A stretch of 9,777 nucleotides of DNA from Bryobacteraceae bacterium (GTDB lineage: Bacteria; Acidobacteriota; Terriglobia; Bryobacterales; Bryobacteraceae): contig JANXXV010000101.1 of NCBI GenBank assembly GCA_025350445.1, positions 1-9,777 on the forward strand, given 5' to 3'. Position numbers and translations under genes: made by a program. Positions 1-7,659 of the stretch are shown here, in pieces. The first letter of the stretch is position 1; every line of letters begins with the position of its first letter. Below the pieces are notes generated by a model. The model did not search any database and had not been told where the DNA came from. It saw only the letters and a program-made list of their open reading frames with translations.

Positions 1-1077
1 CAGGACAACGAAGAAGTCCTGTCCGTTCACGTCGACATGCCGGTCCAGCACGATGTCGCCTTCGGTCAACGTCCCGGTTTTGTCGCTACAAAGAATTTCG
101 ATACTGCCGAAGTCTTCGATCGCCGACAGTTGTTTGACCAAAACTTTTTTCCTGGCCATTCGCCGCGCGCCCTGCGCAAGTGTGATGGTGATGATCATCG
201 GCATCATCTCCGGCGTCATGCCAACCGCAAGCGCCACCGAGAACAAGAACGATTCGAGCAGCGGACGATGCAAGACGATATTCACCAATAGGACGAACAG
301 CACCAGCAGCAGGATCACCCGTGTAATCATCAACCCGAAGTGGCGTATTCCACGGCCGAATTCGGTTTCCGGCGGCCGCTTGGCCAGCCGTTGGGAAATC
401 TCGCCGAAGGCGGTATCTTTGCCTGTGCGGACGATGACCGCGGCGCCGATTCCCGTCTGAACAGCGGTCCCCAGAAAAACGCAGTTGCCGGCGTCCGCAA
501 TGCTGTGTTGCCCCGATGGAAGATCATCCGCCGTCTTGTCGACAGGCAACGACTCTCCGGTAAGCGCGGATTCGCGTACGTGCAGGTCCTTGGCGTTCAG
601 TAAACGGGCATCGGCCGGCGCCAGGTCCCCGGCATTGAGCTTGACGATATCCCCGGGGACCAGTTCTTCGATCGGCAACTCCAATTCTTTTCCGTCGCGC
701 AGAACCGCTGCTGTTCGCGCAACCTGCTTCCGGATGTCCTCTACCGCGTGCCGCGCCTGATACTCCACATAGAAGTTCACCATCACGCTGAGCAGCACAA
801 TCGCGATGATGATGGAGCCGCCAACCGCATCATGAAGTGCGATCGAGATGACGCTGGCCGCGAGCAGTATCAATACCAGAGGGTTGGCAAAAAACCGGAG
901 GAAACCGATCAGCGTAGCGAAGCGAGGCTCCCCCACCAAGCTGTTTGGGCCATGGTCATGCAGCCGCTGCTTCGCCTCGGCGGAGGTGAGTCCTGCCGGC
1001 GTGGCTTGGAGCAACGCCAGTAAGTCGTTCAGGGGCACATCCCAGAACCGTTCGAGCGTCTTGTCCGGTTTGCTCAT
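1..1077 (-). CDS. mgtA: Magnesium-translocating P-type ATPase (MgtA/MgtB type), N-terminal part, truncated by window edge
   Basis: Inner-membrane P-type ATPase predicted to import Mg2+ using ATP. Reading leftward from the ATG at 1077-1075 gives 359 residues open to base 1, so the nucleotide-binding domain and M5-M10 lie outside the window. Visible parts in order: cation-ATPase N-terminal region (about residues 8-60), M1/M2 (about 58-105), actuator domain with PGDIV at 141-145 and the dephosphorylation motif TGES at 173-176, M3/M4 with TPEMMPM at 288-294, and the phosphorylation motif DKTGTLT with Asp332. The Pro-Glu-Met motif in M4 followed by a basic, Val/Leu-rich stretch leading to DKTGT is the pattern of the Mg2+ (P3B) group rather than Ca2+ or heavy-metal pumps. 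A GAGG lies about 8 bases before the start. It is divergent from the hydrolase gene with only 57 bases between them, so there is no room for a long Mg2+-sensing leader of the enterobacterial mgtA kind. The family assignment is firm; the substrate is inferred from the family. Confidence 0.93.
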   Translation of the reverse strand, partial: MSKPDKTLERFWDVPLNDLLALLQATPAGLTSAEAKQRLHDHGPNSLVGEPRFATLIGFLRFFANPLVLILLAASVISIALHDAVGGSIIIAIVLLSVMVNFYVEYQARHAVEDIRKQVARTAAVLRDGKELELPIEELVPGDIVKLNAGDLAPADARLLNAKDLHVRESALTGESLPVDKTADDLPSGQHSIADAGNCVFLGTAVQTGIGAAVIVRTGKDTAFGEISQRLAKRPPETEFGRGIRHFGLMITRVILLLVLFVLLVNIVLHRPLLESFLFSVALAVGMTPEMMPMIITITLAQGARRMARKKVLVKQLSAIEDFGSIEILCSDKTGTLTEGDIVLDRHVDVNGQDFFVVL

Positions 1078-1094
1078 GCGCAGCCTCGCTTTTG

Positions 1095-1122
1095 ATTCTA
1101 CTTGCCGTCGCCGGCTTGTCTC
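1095..1122 (-). promoter_or_regulatory. Candidate sigma70-like promoter for the Mg2+ ATPase gene
   Basis: On the minus strand the divergent intergenic region holds GAGACA (1122-1117) and TAGAAT (1100-1095) separated by 16 bases. The -10 box matches five of six consensus bases and the -35 box four of six. Transcription would start near 1088, giving a leader of about ten bases before the ATG at 1077. This is a pattern match only; no equally good promoter is seen for the plus-strand hydrolase in the same gap. Confidence 0.35.
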
Positions 1123-1134
1123 GCAGTACGCTGA

Positions 1135-1989
1135 ATGGACATGCTCACACGAACCTGCTTCTCGATCATTGTGTTCCTCTGCAGTGCGTGCGCGGCCGAC
1201 ATCAGGACCGTGCATTTTCAAAGCGAAGATCACAGTACGAAGCTGACCGGTTATCTCTTTGAACCGTCAGGAAGGGGCCCTTATGCCGCCGTTGTGATGC
1301 TGCACGGTCGCGCAGGTCCATACTCTTCGCTTGCCAAGGGCGTGTATGGTGCAACGACGCTTTCGAAACGGCACAAGCAGTGGGGCGAGTTCTGGGCGGA
1401 GCGGGGATACGTCGCGCTGTTGGTGGATAGTTTTGGACCGCGCGGCTTTCCGCAGGGCTTCGGGCGGGGAAGCTACGAAGATCGGCCTCCCGAGGTGAGC
1501 GAGCAAACGGTGCGTCCGCTCGATGCTTATGGAGCGTTGCGCTATCTGCGGGGCAGGCGCGATATCATCGGCGATCGTATCGGCGTACAGGGCTGGTCGA
1601 ACGGCGGAATGACCGTTCTGGTCACCATGAGCGACGGCGCGCCCGGGATTAATCAGCCAACAGCGGAGACCGGATTTCGCGCGGCTCTTGCCGAATATCC
1701 CGGCTGCGGAATGGATGCGGTCAAGGGGCCGTATCATTCCTATGCCCCATTGCTGCTGATGATTGCTTCGGCGGACGAGGAGGTGTCTCCACGGGTCTGT
1801 GAGGCGTTCGCAAAACGCGCCAGGAAAGCGGGCAGCGAGTTGGAATCGATTGTTTTTGCTGGGGCGGAACATAACTTCGACGATCCCGGCAAAACCAAAC
1901 AATCGAATCCGGCCAACCACAGCGCGACTGAAGAAGCGATGAGCCGCGCGGAAAGTTTCTTCGCAAAGCATTTGTCTCAGCCGCGGTAG
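1135..1989 (+). CDS. Exported dienelactone hydrolase family protein (alpha/beta hydrolase)
   Basis: 284-residue serine hydrolase of the dienelactone hydrolase (DLH) family, predicted to act outside the cytoplasm on an ester or lactone of unknown identity. Residues 5-20 form a hydrophobic signal segment with a likely signal peptidase I site after Ala-Cys-Ala (18-20). A Cys is close by, but the residues before it do not make a good lipobox. The core shows strand and oxyanion motif VVMLHGR (53-59), the nucleophile elbow GWSNGG with Ser155, the acid at Asp214 (SADEEV) and the catalytic His246 (GAEHNF). The order Ser-Asp-His and the spacing fit DLH. A second ATG two codons downstream is an equally possible start; neither has a clear ribosome binding site. 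The gene stands alone: divergent from the Mg2+ ATPase and convergent with dctA, six bases from its stop. The family is secure; the substrate cannot be told from the sequence. Confidence 0.88.
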   Translation: MDMLTRTCFSIIVFLCSACAADIRTVHFQSEDHSTKLTGYLFEPSGRGPYAAVVMLHGRAGPYSSLAKGVYGATTLSKRHKQWGEFWAERGYVALLVDSFGPRGFPQGFGRGSYEDRPPEVSEQTVRPLDAYGALRYLRGRRDIIGDRIGVQGWSNGGMTVLVTMSDGAPGINQPTAETGFRAALAEYPGCGMDAVKGPYHSYAPLLLMIASADEEVSPRVCEAFAKRARKAGSELESIVFAGAEHNFDDPGKTKQSNPANHSATEEAMSRAESFFAKHLSQPR

Positions 1990-1996
1990 ATACCGC
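1983..1996. terminator. Short palindrome over the convergent stop codons (possible bidirectional terminator)
   Basis: GCGGTA (1983-1988) and TACCGC (1991-1996) form a perfect 6-bp inverted repeat around the central GA. It covers the hydrolase stop (TAG, 1987-1989) and touches the last base of the dctA stop (1996-1998). CGGTAG (1984-1989) can also pair with CTACCG (2004-2009) in an alternative, longer-looped hairpin. There is no T-run on either strand, so a classical intrinsic terminator is not supported; the position between convergent genes is the main argument. Confidence 0.25.
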
Positions 1997-3297
1997 TATC
2001 GTGCTACCGGTGCCACGTCAACTTGCTTCGCCCCGTGCAAACGATCATGTAACACTTCCGTATCCAGATCACCGGTCCACTTGCCGATCACCAGCGTGGC
2101 CACCCCGTTTCCAATCACGTTCGTAATCGCCCGCGCTTCCGACATGAACCGGTCAATGCCCAGAATCAGCGCCAGGCCCGCCACCGGAATGTTGCCGACA
2201 GCCGACAGCGTGGCGGCCAGAACGATGAAGCCGCTTCCGGTCACACCTGCCGCGCCCTTCGAGGTCAGTAACAACACCACCAGCAAAGTGACTTGCTGCA
2301 TCAGCGTCATTGCCGTGTTGGTTGCCTGCGCGATGAACATCGCAGCCATGGTCAGGTAGATCGCGGTGCCGTCCAGGTTGAACGAATAGCCCGTCGGAAC
2401 CACCAGTCCAACAGTCGACCGGCCCACGCCCAGAGTTTCCATCTTCGCCATCATCCGCGGCAAAGCTGCTTCCGACGACGAGGTGCCCAGCACGATCAGA
2501 ATCTCCTCTTTGATGTAACGCACGAACCGCCAGATGCTGAAGCCATGCGCGCGGGCGATGATACCCAGAACTCCGAAAATGAAGAACACGCACGTCAGAT
2601 AGAAAGTCCCCATCAGCTTGGCTAACGACAGCAGGCTTCCAAGACCATAGGCCCCGATAGTGAAAGCCATGGCGCCGAACGCGCCGATGGGTGCGGCTTT
2701 CATGATCAGGTTGACCACCGCGAACAGAACCCGCGACATCTGTTCGATGAATTGGAAAACCGGATTCTCTCTTGTCCCGAACTTCTGCAAGGCGATACCG
2801 AACATCACCGCCAGCAGCAGCACTTGCAGGATCTCGCCCTTGGCAAACGCGTCAAAGAATGTGGCGGGAATGATGCCCAGCAGGAAATCCTGAATCCCTC
2901 CCATTTTCCCCGGTGCGGCGTAGGAGGCAATCGCCGTGGCGTCCAGCTTCTTCACATCCACGTTCATGCCCGCGCCGGGCCGCAGAACATTTACTACCAG
3001 CAGGCCCAGTATCAGCGCCAGCGAACTCACCACTTCGAAGTAGAGCAGGGCCAGCCCGCCGGTTCTTCCCACCTTCTTCAAGTCTTCGGTCCCGGCGATG
3101 CCCAGCACCACCGTGCAGAAGATGATGGGGGCGATAATCATCTTGATCAGCTTGATGAACGCATCGCCGAACGGCTTCATCGCCGCCCCGGTGGCCGGTG
3201 CGAAGAAGCCAAGTAAGATGCCGCCGGCAATCGCTACCAGAACCTGAAAGTACAGCGATCGGAAAGGCGAACCAGGAACCACCTTAGAGCTCGTCAT
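1996..3297 (-). CDS. dctA: C4-dicarboxylate:cation symporter DctA
   Basis: 433-residue inner-membrane transporter of the DAACS (glutamate transporter-like) family, which takes up succinate, fumarate and malate with protons or sodium. The length matches DctA proteins (about 430). Signature segments are all present: the serine-rich re-entrant loop [10 protein letters not shown] (271-280), NLDGT in TM7 (307-311), the second hairpin [12 protein letters not shown] (346-357) and the TM8 signature [12 protein letters not shown] (382-393), followed by a stretch ending GKW. The serine-rich loop and the DRFMSEARA motif separate DctA from the closely related GltP glutamate carriers. It is the last gene of a minus-strand unit, 33 bases after the lactate permease stop, which suggests co-transcription for organic-acid uptake. 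No strong ribosome binding site is visible before the ATG. No DctB/DctR-type regulator is present in the window, so control cannot be read here. Confidence 0.94.
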   Translation of the reverse strand: MTSSKVVPGSPFRSLYFQVLVAIAGGILLGFFAPATGAAMKPFGDAFIKLIKMIIAPIIFCTVVLGIAGTEDLKKVGRTGGLALLYFEVVSSLALILGLLVVNVLRPGAGMNVDVKKLDATAIASYAAPGKMGGIQDFLLGIIPATFFDAFAKGEILQVLLLAVMFGIALQKFGTRENPVFQFIEQMSRVLFAVVNLIMKAAPIGAFGAMAFTIGAYGLGSLLSLAKLMGTFYLTCVFFIFGVLGIIARAHGFSIWRFVRYIKEEILIVLGTSSSEAALPRMMAKMETLGVGRSTVGLVVPTGYSFNLDGTAIYLTMAAMFIAQATNTAMTLMQQVTLLVVLLLTSKGAAGVTGSGFIVLAATLSAVGNIPVAGLALILGIDRFMSEARAITNVIGNGVATLVIGKWTGDLDTEVLHDRLHGAKQVDVAPVAR

Positions 3298-3330
3298 GAG
3301 AAGCTTTCAGCATATCTCTATGAATCCGCC

Positions 3331-4986
3331 TTACCAATAGTGGTGTCCGCTGGGGATGGCTGCTGGAAACACGTAAGCGTACATCAGCACGATGGCTCCC
3401 ACCAGCAACGCGAGAACCACGCTGTGAACAACCACGGCGCGCAGCAGTAAACCCTCTTTGCCCTCCTGCCCGGTGGCCGCGCAAGCGATCACCAGCGATT
3501 GCGCGGCCATCATCTTGCCCATCACTCCGCCCGCGCTGTTGGCCGCTCCCATCAGAATTGGGCTGAGGCCCAGCTTGTTCGCCGTGATCACCTGCAGGCT
3601 GCCGAACAGCGCATTGGAGCCTGCGTCCGTTCCGCTGAGCGCCACACCTAACCATCCGATGAGGGTGCCAAACAGGGGGAACAGAACACCGGTGTGCGCC
3701 AGCGCCAGCCCCAGCGTGGCATCCATTCCGGAATACCGCGTCAGGTATCCCAGGCTGAGCATGGCCATGATCGCCGCGATACTGAAACGCAAACGGAACA
3801 GCACGCCGAAGAAGACTCTCATCGTCCGTGCCAGGGAAAGGCCGAGTAATGGGCCAGCCAACAGCCCGGCAAAAAATGTCCCAGTACCCACCGTGGATAA
3901 CCAGGCGACGTCGAAGATCGCCGGTTCCGCGTAAGGCTTCGGCACGGCGGGCACTTGACGGAATACTTGCAAGTGCAATCCGGGAACCGGAAACTTGATG
4001 GAATACGAGTCCAGCAGCTTCGCTATGGCGGGCAATCCCCAGATCACAACAAAAACGGACAACAGAAGGAACGGCGACCACGCTCGAAACACGCGGCCCA
4101 CGGTCAGTTGCGGCAAGCCGGCGGGCTTAGCCGGAGCCTTCCATCCGGGGAACTCCCACACCGTTGCCGGTTTCCATACCTTCCCGAAGAACACGGCGAG
4201 AATCAGCAACGTGCCGATGCCGCCGACGATATCCACCAGCGACGCGTCCATGAAGTTCGACCAGAAGAACTGGAAACTGCCGAATGATATTCCACACACC
4301 AGCAATCCCGGCCACACGGCCAGCGTGTCTTTCGTGCTCGCCATCATGCGCACCAGCCAGAATGGAAGCACCAGCGTGGTGAGCGGAAGAATGCGGCCCA
4401 CCATCGCGCTGAAATCGGCCTCGGGTAAACCGGTTACCGCGGTGAGAGTTCGAATGGGATTACCCAGGCCGCCGAAAGCCACCGGCGCGGAGTTCGCAAT
4501 CAAACAAAGCACCGCTGTTTGAAACGGAGGAAAGCCGACGCCGATCATCATGGCCGCCGTAACCGCTACCGGCGCCCCGCCTCCGCCCGCGCCTTCCAGC
4601 AGCGCGCCAAAGGCAAAGGCTATCAACAGGACTTGTAAGCGCAGGTCTCCCGTGATAGCGGCGATGGATTGCTTCAGCGTTTCGAACTGCCCCGATTCCA
4701 CCGTCAGTTCATAAACGAATACCGCCGCCACCACCACCCAGGCAATCCGGAACCAACCATACACCAGACCAAGGGACACGGCGCCCGCTATCATTTGCGC
4801 GGGCATTCGGAAAATTGCCAGGGCCACTACGATGGCTACCGCAAACGCGTAGATGGCGGCCTTCCACGCGGCGGCGCGGCGGATGGCCAGCAGATAGAAC
4901 AGACAGACCGCGGGAATTGCCGCCGCCAGCGTCGAAAGGTATACGTTCCCAAGAGGGTCGTAATTTTGAGACCACACTGAATTCAT
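3331..4986 (-). CDS. lctP: L-lactate permease (LctP/LldP family)
   Basis: 551-residue inner-membrane permease, the same length as E. coli LldP, expected to import lactate or glycolate with protons. The sequence opens with the family's W-x-QNYDP element (residues 5-11) and has about a dozen hydrophobic helices. Family motifs are EGAGGGGAPVA (131-141), GGLGNPI (172-178), SGTDAGSNALFG (451-462) and NSAGGVMGKM (483-492), with a final helix at about 521-540. The first motif differs from the usual EGAAGFGAPVA by having glycines where Ala and Phe are common; the rest is typical. The ATG at 4986 is 15 bases after the stop of the HTTM-DCC gene and dctA follows 33 bases later, so all three are likely transcribed together. 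No lactate dehydrogenase genes (lldD or lutABC) adjoin it, so it may serve a monocarboxylate other than lactate. Confidence 0.93.
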   Translation of the reverse strand: MNSVWSQNYDPLGNVYLSTLAAAIPAVCLFYLLAIRRAAAWKAAIYAFAVAIVVALAIFRMPAQMIAGAVSLGLVYGWFRIAWVVVAAVFVYELTVESGQFETLKQSIAAITGDLRLQVLLIAFAFGALLEGAGGGGAPVAVTAAMMIGVGFPPFQTAVLCLIANSAPVAFGGLGNPIRTLTAVTGLPEADFSAMVGRILPLTTLVLPFWLVRMMASTKDTLAVWPGLLVCGISFGSFQFFWSNFMDASLVDIVGGIGTLLILAVFFGKVWKPATVWEFPGWKAPAKPAGLPQLTVGRVFRAWSPFLLLSVFVVIWGLPAIAKLLDSYSIKFPVPGLHLQVFRQVPAVPKPYAEPAIFDVAWLSTVGTGTFFAGLLAGPLLGLSLARTMRVFFGVLFRLRFSIAAIMAMLSLGYLTRYSGMDATLGLALAHTGVLFPLFGTLIGWLGVALSGTDAGSNALFGSLQVITANKLGLSPILMGAANSAGGVMGKMMAAQSLVIACAATGQEGKEGLLLRAVVVHSVVLALLVGAIVLMYAYVFPAAIPSGHHYW

Positions 4987-5001
4987 CAGAGCTAACCTAT
5001 C

Positions 5002-6180
5002 TCATTCGATGGTGCAATTGCTATTGGCCACCAGCGAACGGCGATGGCGGGCGATCAGCGCGTACAGCGCGTCGCCAACCGGGCGGAAGAGCGGAGAGAA
5101 CAGCAGAAGCAAGATGGCTACGGTTACATTGCGGAATCGCGAGTCGCCGGCTCCGGGAGCGGCGAGCACTGTATAGGTCAGCAGATACGAAATCGGATTG
5201 CAGAGAACCATCATTTTGAACGCGCTGAAACCGGAATAGATCTTGTCGCCATTCACTAGGTACAGCCGGCGGCTGGCGTCGGCATCCGCGATCCCATAGC
5301 GCTTGCCCACGCCGGATTGGTAAGGCTGCCATTCCAATATTTTCTCCAGGTCGAAACGCTCTACCCAGCCCTTCGTTAATGCGCAGAATCCACAATCGCC
5401 GTCGAAGATCACCAGCATCGGCGAGGCGGGCCAGGATGCGAAGGCCAGCATCGATGCCGTCATTGCGTAGAAGAACATAGTGAACGTGCTGCCGGTGAAA
5501 AACAGCATCCCCGAATGCAGCAGCAGGTTGCCCCAGATGCCGAGGGGGAACAAGCGCCGGGCCAGGAACACGCCGCTCAATCCAAGCTCTGTAACGATGG
5601 TGAACCAACTGATGGCCTTCGCCAGCAGCAGCGGCGGCAGGTAGGAAGAGACGGCAATAAACACCGGTTGATGTAATCGGTTCGCCGCCCAATTTTGAAA
5701 GAACACGCCGGATCGCCAGTCGCCGTCAAGCAGTTTGTTCGATCCCGCGCCGAAGTATACCAGCACCAGTTGCAGCCGGATCATCCACGGCTCCCTGCCG
5801 GGTTCGTAGAGCCCGATAAGAAACAGAATGAAGCCGCAGAATGTCTTGTTATTTCCGTAGTAGGCCTTCGATGCCAGCACGCTGACGATGATGGTCATGC
5901 CTAGAATGAACGCCGCCGCCCGCACGGATCGATTGAAAAGCAATGCCAAGGCCGACGCCACAAAGCAAACTTGCAGCGTCCGTTGGAACAGCACCGGCGG
6001 AAAACTATCGAGTCCTGGAACGAACGGAAGAAACGGATCGGGCAGCAACATCACGTGGTTTGTCAGCAGCAGCGCGATCGCAATAGCTTTAGCCATTACC
6101 AAGAGATTGACGGGTAGCGCCGTCCCGCCGCAGCGCAGCGGATTCCACGGCGGGCCTATGGCTGCCGCGGCCATTGCCAC
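5002..6180 (-). CDS. HTTM domain-DCC (DUF393) fusion membrane protein
   Basis: 392-residue membrane protein made of two recognisable parts. Residues about 25-250 form a multi-helix domain resembling HTTM (the membrane domain of vitamin K-dependent gamma-carboxylase), marked by VYFGAGSNKLLDGDWRSG (141-158). Residues about 255-380 form a thiol-disulfide oxidoreductase DCC domain: IFDGDCGFC gives D260-x-D262-C263-x-x-C266, and the end (ALYALIARHRRSL, 371-383) is like many DCC proteins. A C-terminal hydrophobic stretch (351-365) could be a last helix. Two starts are plausible: GTG at 6180, with AGGA six bases before it, and ATG at 6174, with AGGT six bases before it. Either overlaps the upstream small gene by about 20 bases, indicating translational coupling. 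Lactate permease follows 15 bases on. A redox role via the CxxC pair is inferred; the substrate is unknown and carboxylase activity should not be assumed. Confidence 0.8.
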   Translation of the reverse strand: MAMAAAAIGPPWNPLRCGGTALPVNLLVMAKAIAIALLLTNHVMLLPDPFLPFVPGLDSFPPVLFQRTLQVCFVASALALLFNRSVRAAAFILGMTIIVSVLASKAYYGNNKTFCGFILFLIGLYEPGREPWMIRLQLVLVYFGAGSNKLLDGDWRSGVFFQNWAANRLHQPVFIAVSSYLPPLLLAKAISWFTIVTELGLSGVFLARRLFPLGIWGNLLLHSGMLFFTGSTFTMFFYAMTASMLAFASWPASPMLVIFDGDCGFCALTKGWVERFDLEKILEWQPYQSGVGKRYGIADADASRRLYLVNGDKIYSGFSAFKMMVLCNPISYLLTYTVLAAPGAGDSRFRNVTVAILLLLFSPLFRPVGDALYALIARHRRSLVANSNCTIE

Positions 6181-6497
6181 ACCTGTTCCTGCTTTCCGTT
6201 TACGCGATATCGCATCTCGACCCGCGCGGGATTGCCGCGTCCATACGATTCTTCATAGCCCTGCACAATATCCATCACGTGTTGCGGCGAACGGTTATCA
6301 GTGCCATTTTCCGCGCGCCGGTAGCGGGCGCGCACCTCCTTCGCGTTGAGTGCCCGGCCGGCCACCTCCACCCGCAGTTTGTACTCGGTTTGAATGTCGA
6401 AAGGAGCCCAGCAGAAGTAGCGCGACGGCACGAATCGCGCGTACACAATCATCACAACCTGGAACAGCAGCAGCGCGGCGGCCGCGGTGGTTTTCAT
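6156..6497 (-). CDS. Small membrane-anchored protein of unknown function
   Basis: 113 residues from the ATG at 6497. Residues 1-21 are a hydrophobic anchor or uncleaved signal (MKTTAAAALLLFQVVMIVYA), followed by a soluble, basic, probably periplasmic part with an early aromatic patch (RYFCWAPFD, about 26-34). No family is recognised. The open frame extends upstream to 6662, but the longer version would lack the N-terminal hydrophobic segment, would run antisense through the OYE gene and would lie upstream of the promoter at 6513-6542, so the short form is preferred. Its last 25 bases overlap the start of the HTTM-DCC gene, so the two are probably made in fixed proportion and may form a complex. 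It is the first gene of the four-gene unit. Only one Cys (in FCW) is present, which could in principle interact with the partner's CxxC; that is speculation. Confidence 0.65.
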   Translation of the reverse strand: MKTTAAAALLLFQVVMIVYARFVPSRYFCWAPFDIQTEYKLRVEVAGRALNAKEVRARYRRAENGTDNRSPQHVMDIVQGYEESYGRGNPARVEMRYRVNGKQEQVWQWPRQP

Positions 6498-6512
6498 CGG
6501 AATACGAAATTT

Positions 6513-6542
6513 ACCATACTCAATGCCCGCTGAGTGTGTCAA
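6513..6542 (-). promoter_or_regulatory. Sigma70-like promoter for the four-gene organic-acid unit
   Basis: On the minus strand a perfect -35 box TTGACA (6542-6537) is followed after 18 bases by TATGGT (6518-6513), four of six consensus. Transcription would start around 6507-6505, only about eight to ten bases before the ATG at 6497, with no ribosome binding site in between, so translation of the first gene may be nearly leaderless. The element overlaps the 5' end of the divergent OYE gene, so the two promoters may interfere. Confidence 0.55.
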
Positions 6543-7620
6543 ATTGGATAGATTGCCTGCCAATTCACTTTTCACCCCTTTGACGCTGCGCGGCATCACC
6601 ATGCGCAATCGCATTGCCGTCTCTCCGATGTGCCAATACTCCAGCGAGGATGGCTTCGCCACCGACTGGCATCTGGTTCACCTGGGCAGCCGAGCCGCTG
6701 GTGGCGCGGGGCTGGTGATGGCGGAGGCGAGTGCGGTCACGCCCGAGGGCAGGATCACGCCGAACGATCTGGGCATCTGGAAGGACGAGCACGTCCCGAT
6801 GCTCGCGCGCGTGGCGGCGTTTATCGAAGCGCAAGGGGCTGTACCCGGCATTCAGCTCGCCCACGCCGGCCGCAAGGCCAGCACCAGGCGCCCCTGGGAT
6901 GGAGGCACGACAATTTCACGAAACGACGGTGGATGGACCCCTGTTGCTCCAAGCCCCATTCCATTTCGCCCGGAAGATCAACCGCCAACCGGGCTCACGC
7001 GGGACCAACTCCAGCAGACCCTCTGGGCATTTGTGGTGGCGGCGGCCCGAGCGGGAAAGGCGGGATTCCGTCTGATTGAATTGCACGCCGCCCACGGCTA
7101 TCTGCTGCACGAGTTCCTTTCGCCGCTGAGTAATCACCGCACCGATTCTTACGGCGGCTCGCTGGAAAACCGGATGCGGTTCCCGTTGGAGGTGATTCGT
7201 GCCGTGCGCGCCGACTGGCCCGAAGAGTATCCCCTTTTCGTGCGAATCTCAGCCACCGATTGGGCTGAAGGCGGCTGGGACATAGAACAATCGATCGTGT
7301 TCGCACGGGAAGCCGCAGCCCTGGGTGTGGATCTGATCGACGCGTCTTCCGGCGGGCTGGCGCTCTCGGCGAAAGTCCCGGTTGGCCCGGGCTATCAAGT
7401 GCCGTTCGCCGAACGGATCAAGGCCGAAGCAGGCATTCGGACGGGCGCCGTGGGGCTAATTACCGATGCCAGACAAGCCGATGAAATCATCCGGACGGAT
7501 AAGGCGGATATCGTACTCTTGGCCCGCGCCACGCTGCGCGATCCATACTGGGCCCACCATGCCGCGGTGGCACTGGAATTGCAGCCCGCTGTGCCCCCAC
7601 AATATCTACGTGCTTTCTAG
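6523..7620 (+). CDS. NADH:flavin oxidoreductase, Old Yellow Enzyme family (YqjM/NamA class)
   Basis: 365-residue FMN-dependent TIM-barrel ene-reductase of the thermophilic-like YqjM class, reducing activated C=C bonds with NAD(P)H in the cytoplasm. Numbering from the ATG at 6523: SPMCQYS with the redox-tuning Cys37 and Tyr39, FMN-contact segment QLAHAGRK (111-118), the substrate-anion pair in HAAHGY (His188 and His191) followed by the SNHRTDSYGGS stretch, and the phosphate-binding tail LARATLRDPYW (333-343). Cys and Tyr in CQY are diagnostic of the YqjM subgroup. The start is uncertain: ATG at 6487 would overlap the divergent gene, ATG 6523 is used here, and TTG at 6553 would place the first motif closest to the N-terminus as in relatives. 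No clear ribosome binding site decides it. Physiological substrate unknown; no neighbouring gene points to one. Confidence 0.93.
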   Translation: MPAECVKLDRLPANSLFTPLTLRGITMRNRIAVSPMCQYSSEDGFATDWHLVHLGSRAAGGAGLVMAEASAVTPEGRITPNDLGIWKDEHVPMLARVAAFIEAQGAVPGIQLAHAGRKASTRRPWDGGTTISRNDGGWTPVAPSPIPFRPEDQPPTGLTRDQLQQTLWAFVVAAARAGKAGFRLIELHAAHGYLLHEFLSPLSNHRTDSYGGSLENRMRFPLEVIRAVRADWPEEYPLFVRISATDWAEGGWDIEQSIVFAREAAALGVDLIDASSGGLALSAKVPVGPGYQVPFAERIKAEAGIRTGAVGLITDARQADEIIRTDKADIVLLARATLRDPYWAHHAAVALELQPAVPPQYLRAF

Positions 7621-7659
7621 GAACCAAATTTCGCTTTCGCTCATCTAACCATCAGACCT

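Noticed and set aside
37..1023. Several plus-strand frames in the first kilobase
   Set aside because: All are antisense to the Mg2+ ATPase, which reads open on the minus strand with TGES, the Pro-Glu-Met motif and DKTGT in proper order.
1267..1971. 234-residue minus-strand open frame
   Set aside because: It lies fully antisense to the dienelactone hydrolase gene, whose signal peptide and Ser-Asp-His triad are clear; the antisense translation has no recognisable domain.
3284..4081. 265-residue minus-strand open frame overlapping the lactate permease
   Set aside because: Same strand but another frame of lctP; Arg/Gly-rich composition typical of a GC-rich shadow frame, while lctP has all family motifs.
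5021..5692. 223-residue minus-strand open frame inside the HTTM-DCC gene
   Set aside because: Out-of-frame shadow with Arg/Ala/Pro-rich translation; the other frame gives helices and the DCC motif.
6498..6662. N-terminal extension of the small membrane protein
   Set aside because: It would place residues before the hydrophobic anchor, run antisense through the OYE gene and sit upstream of the best promoter.
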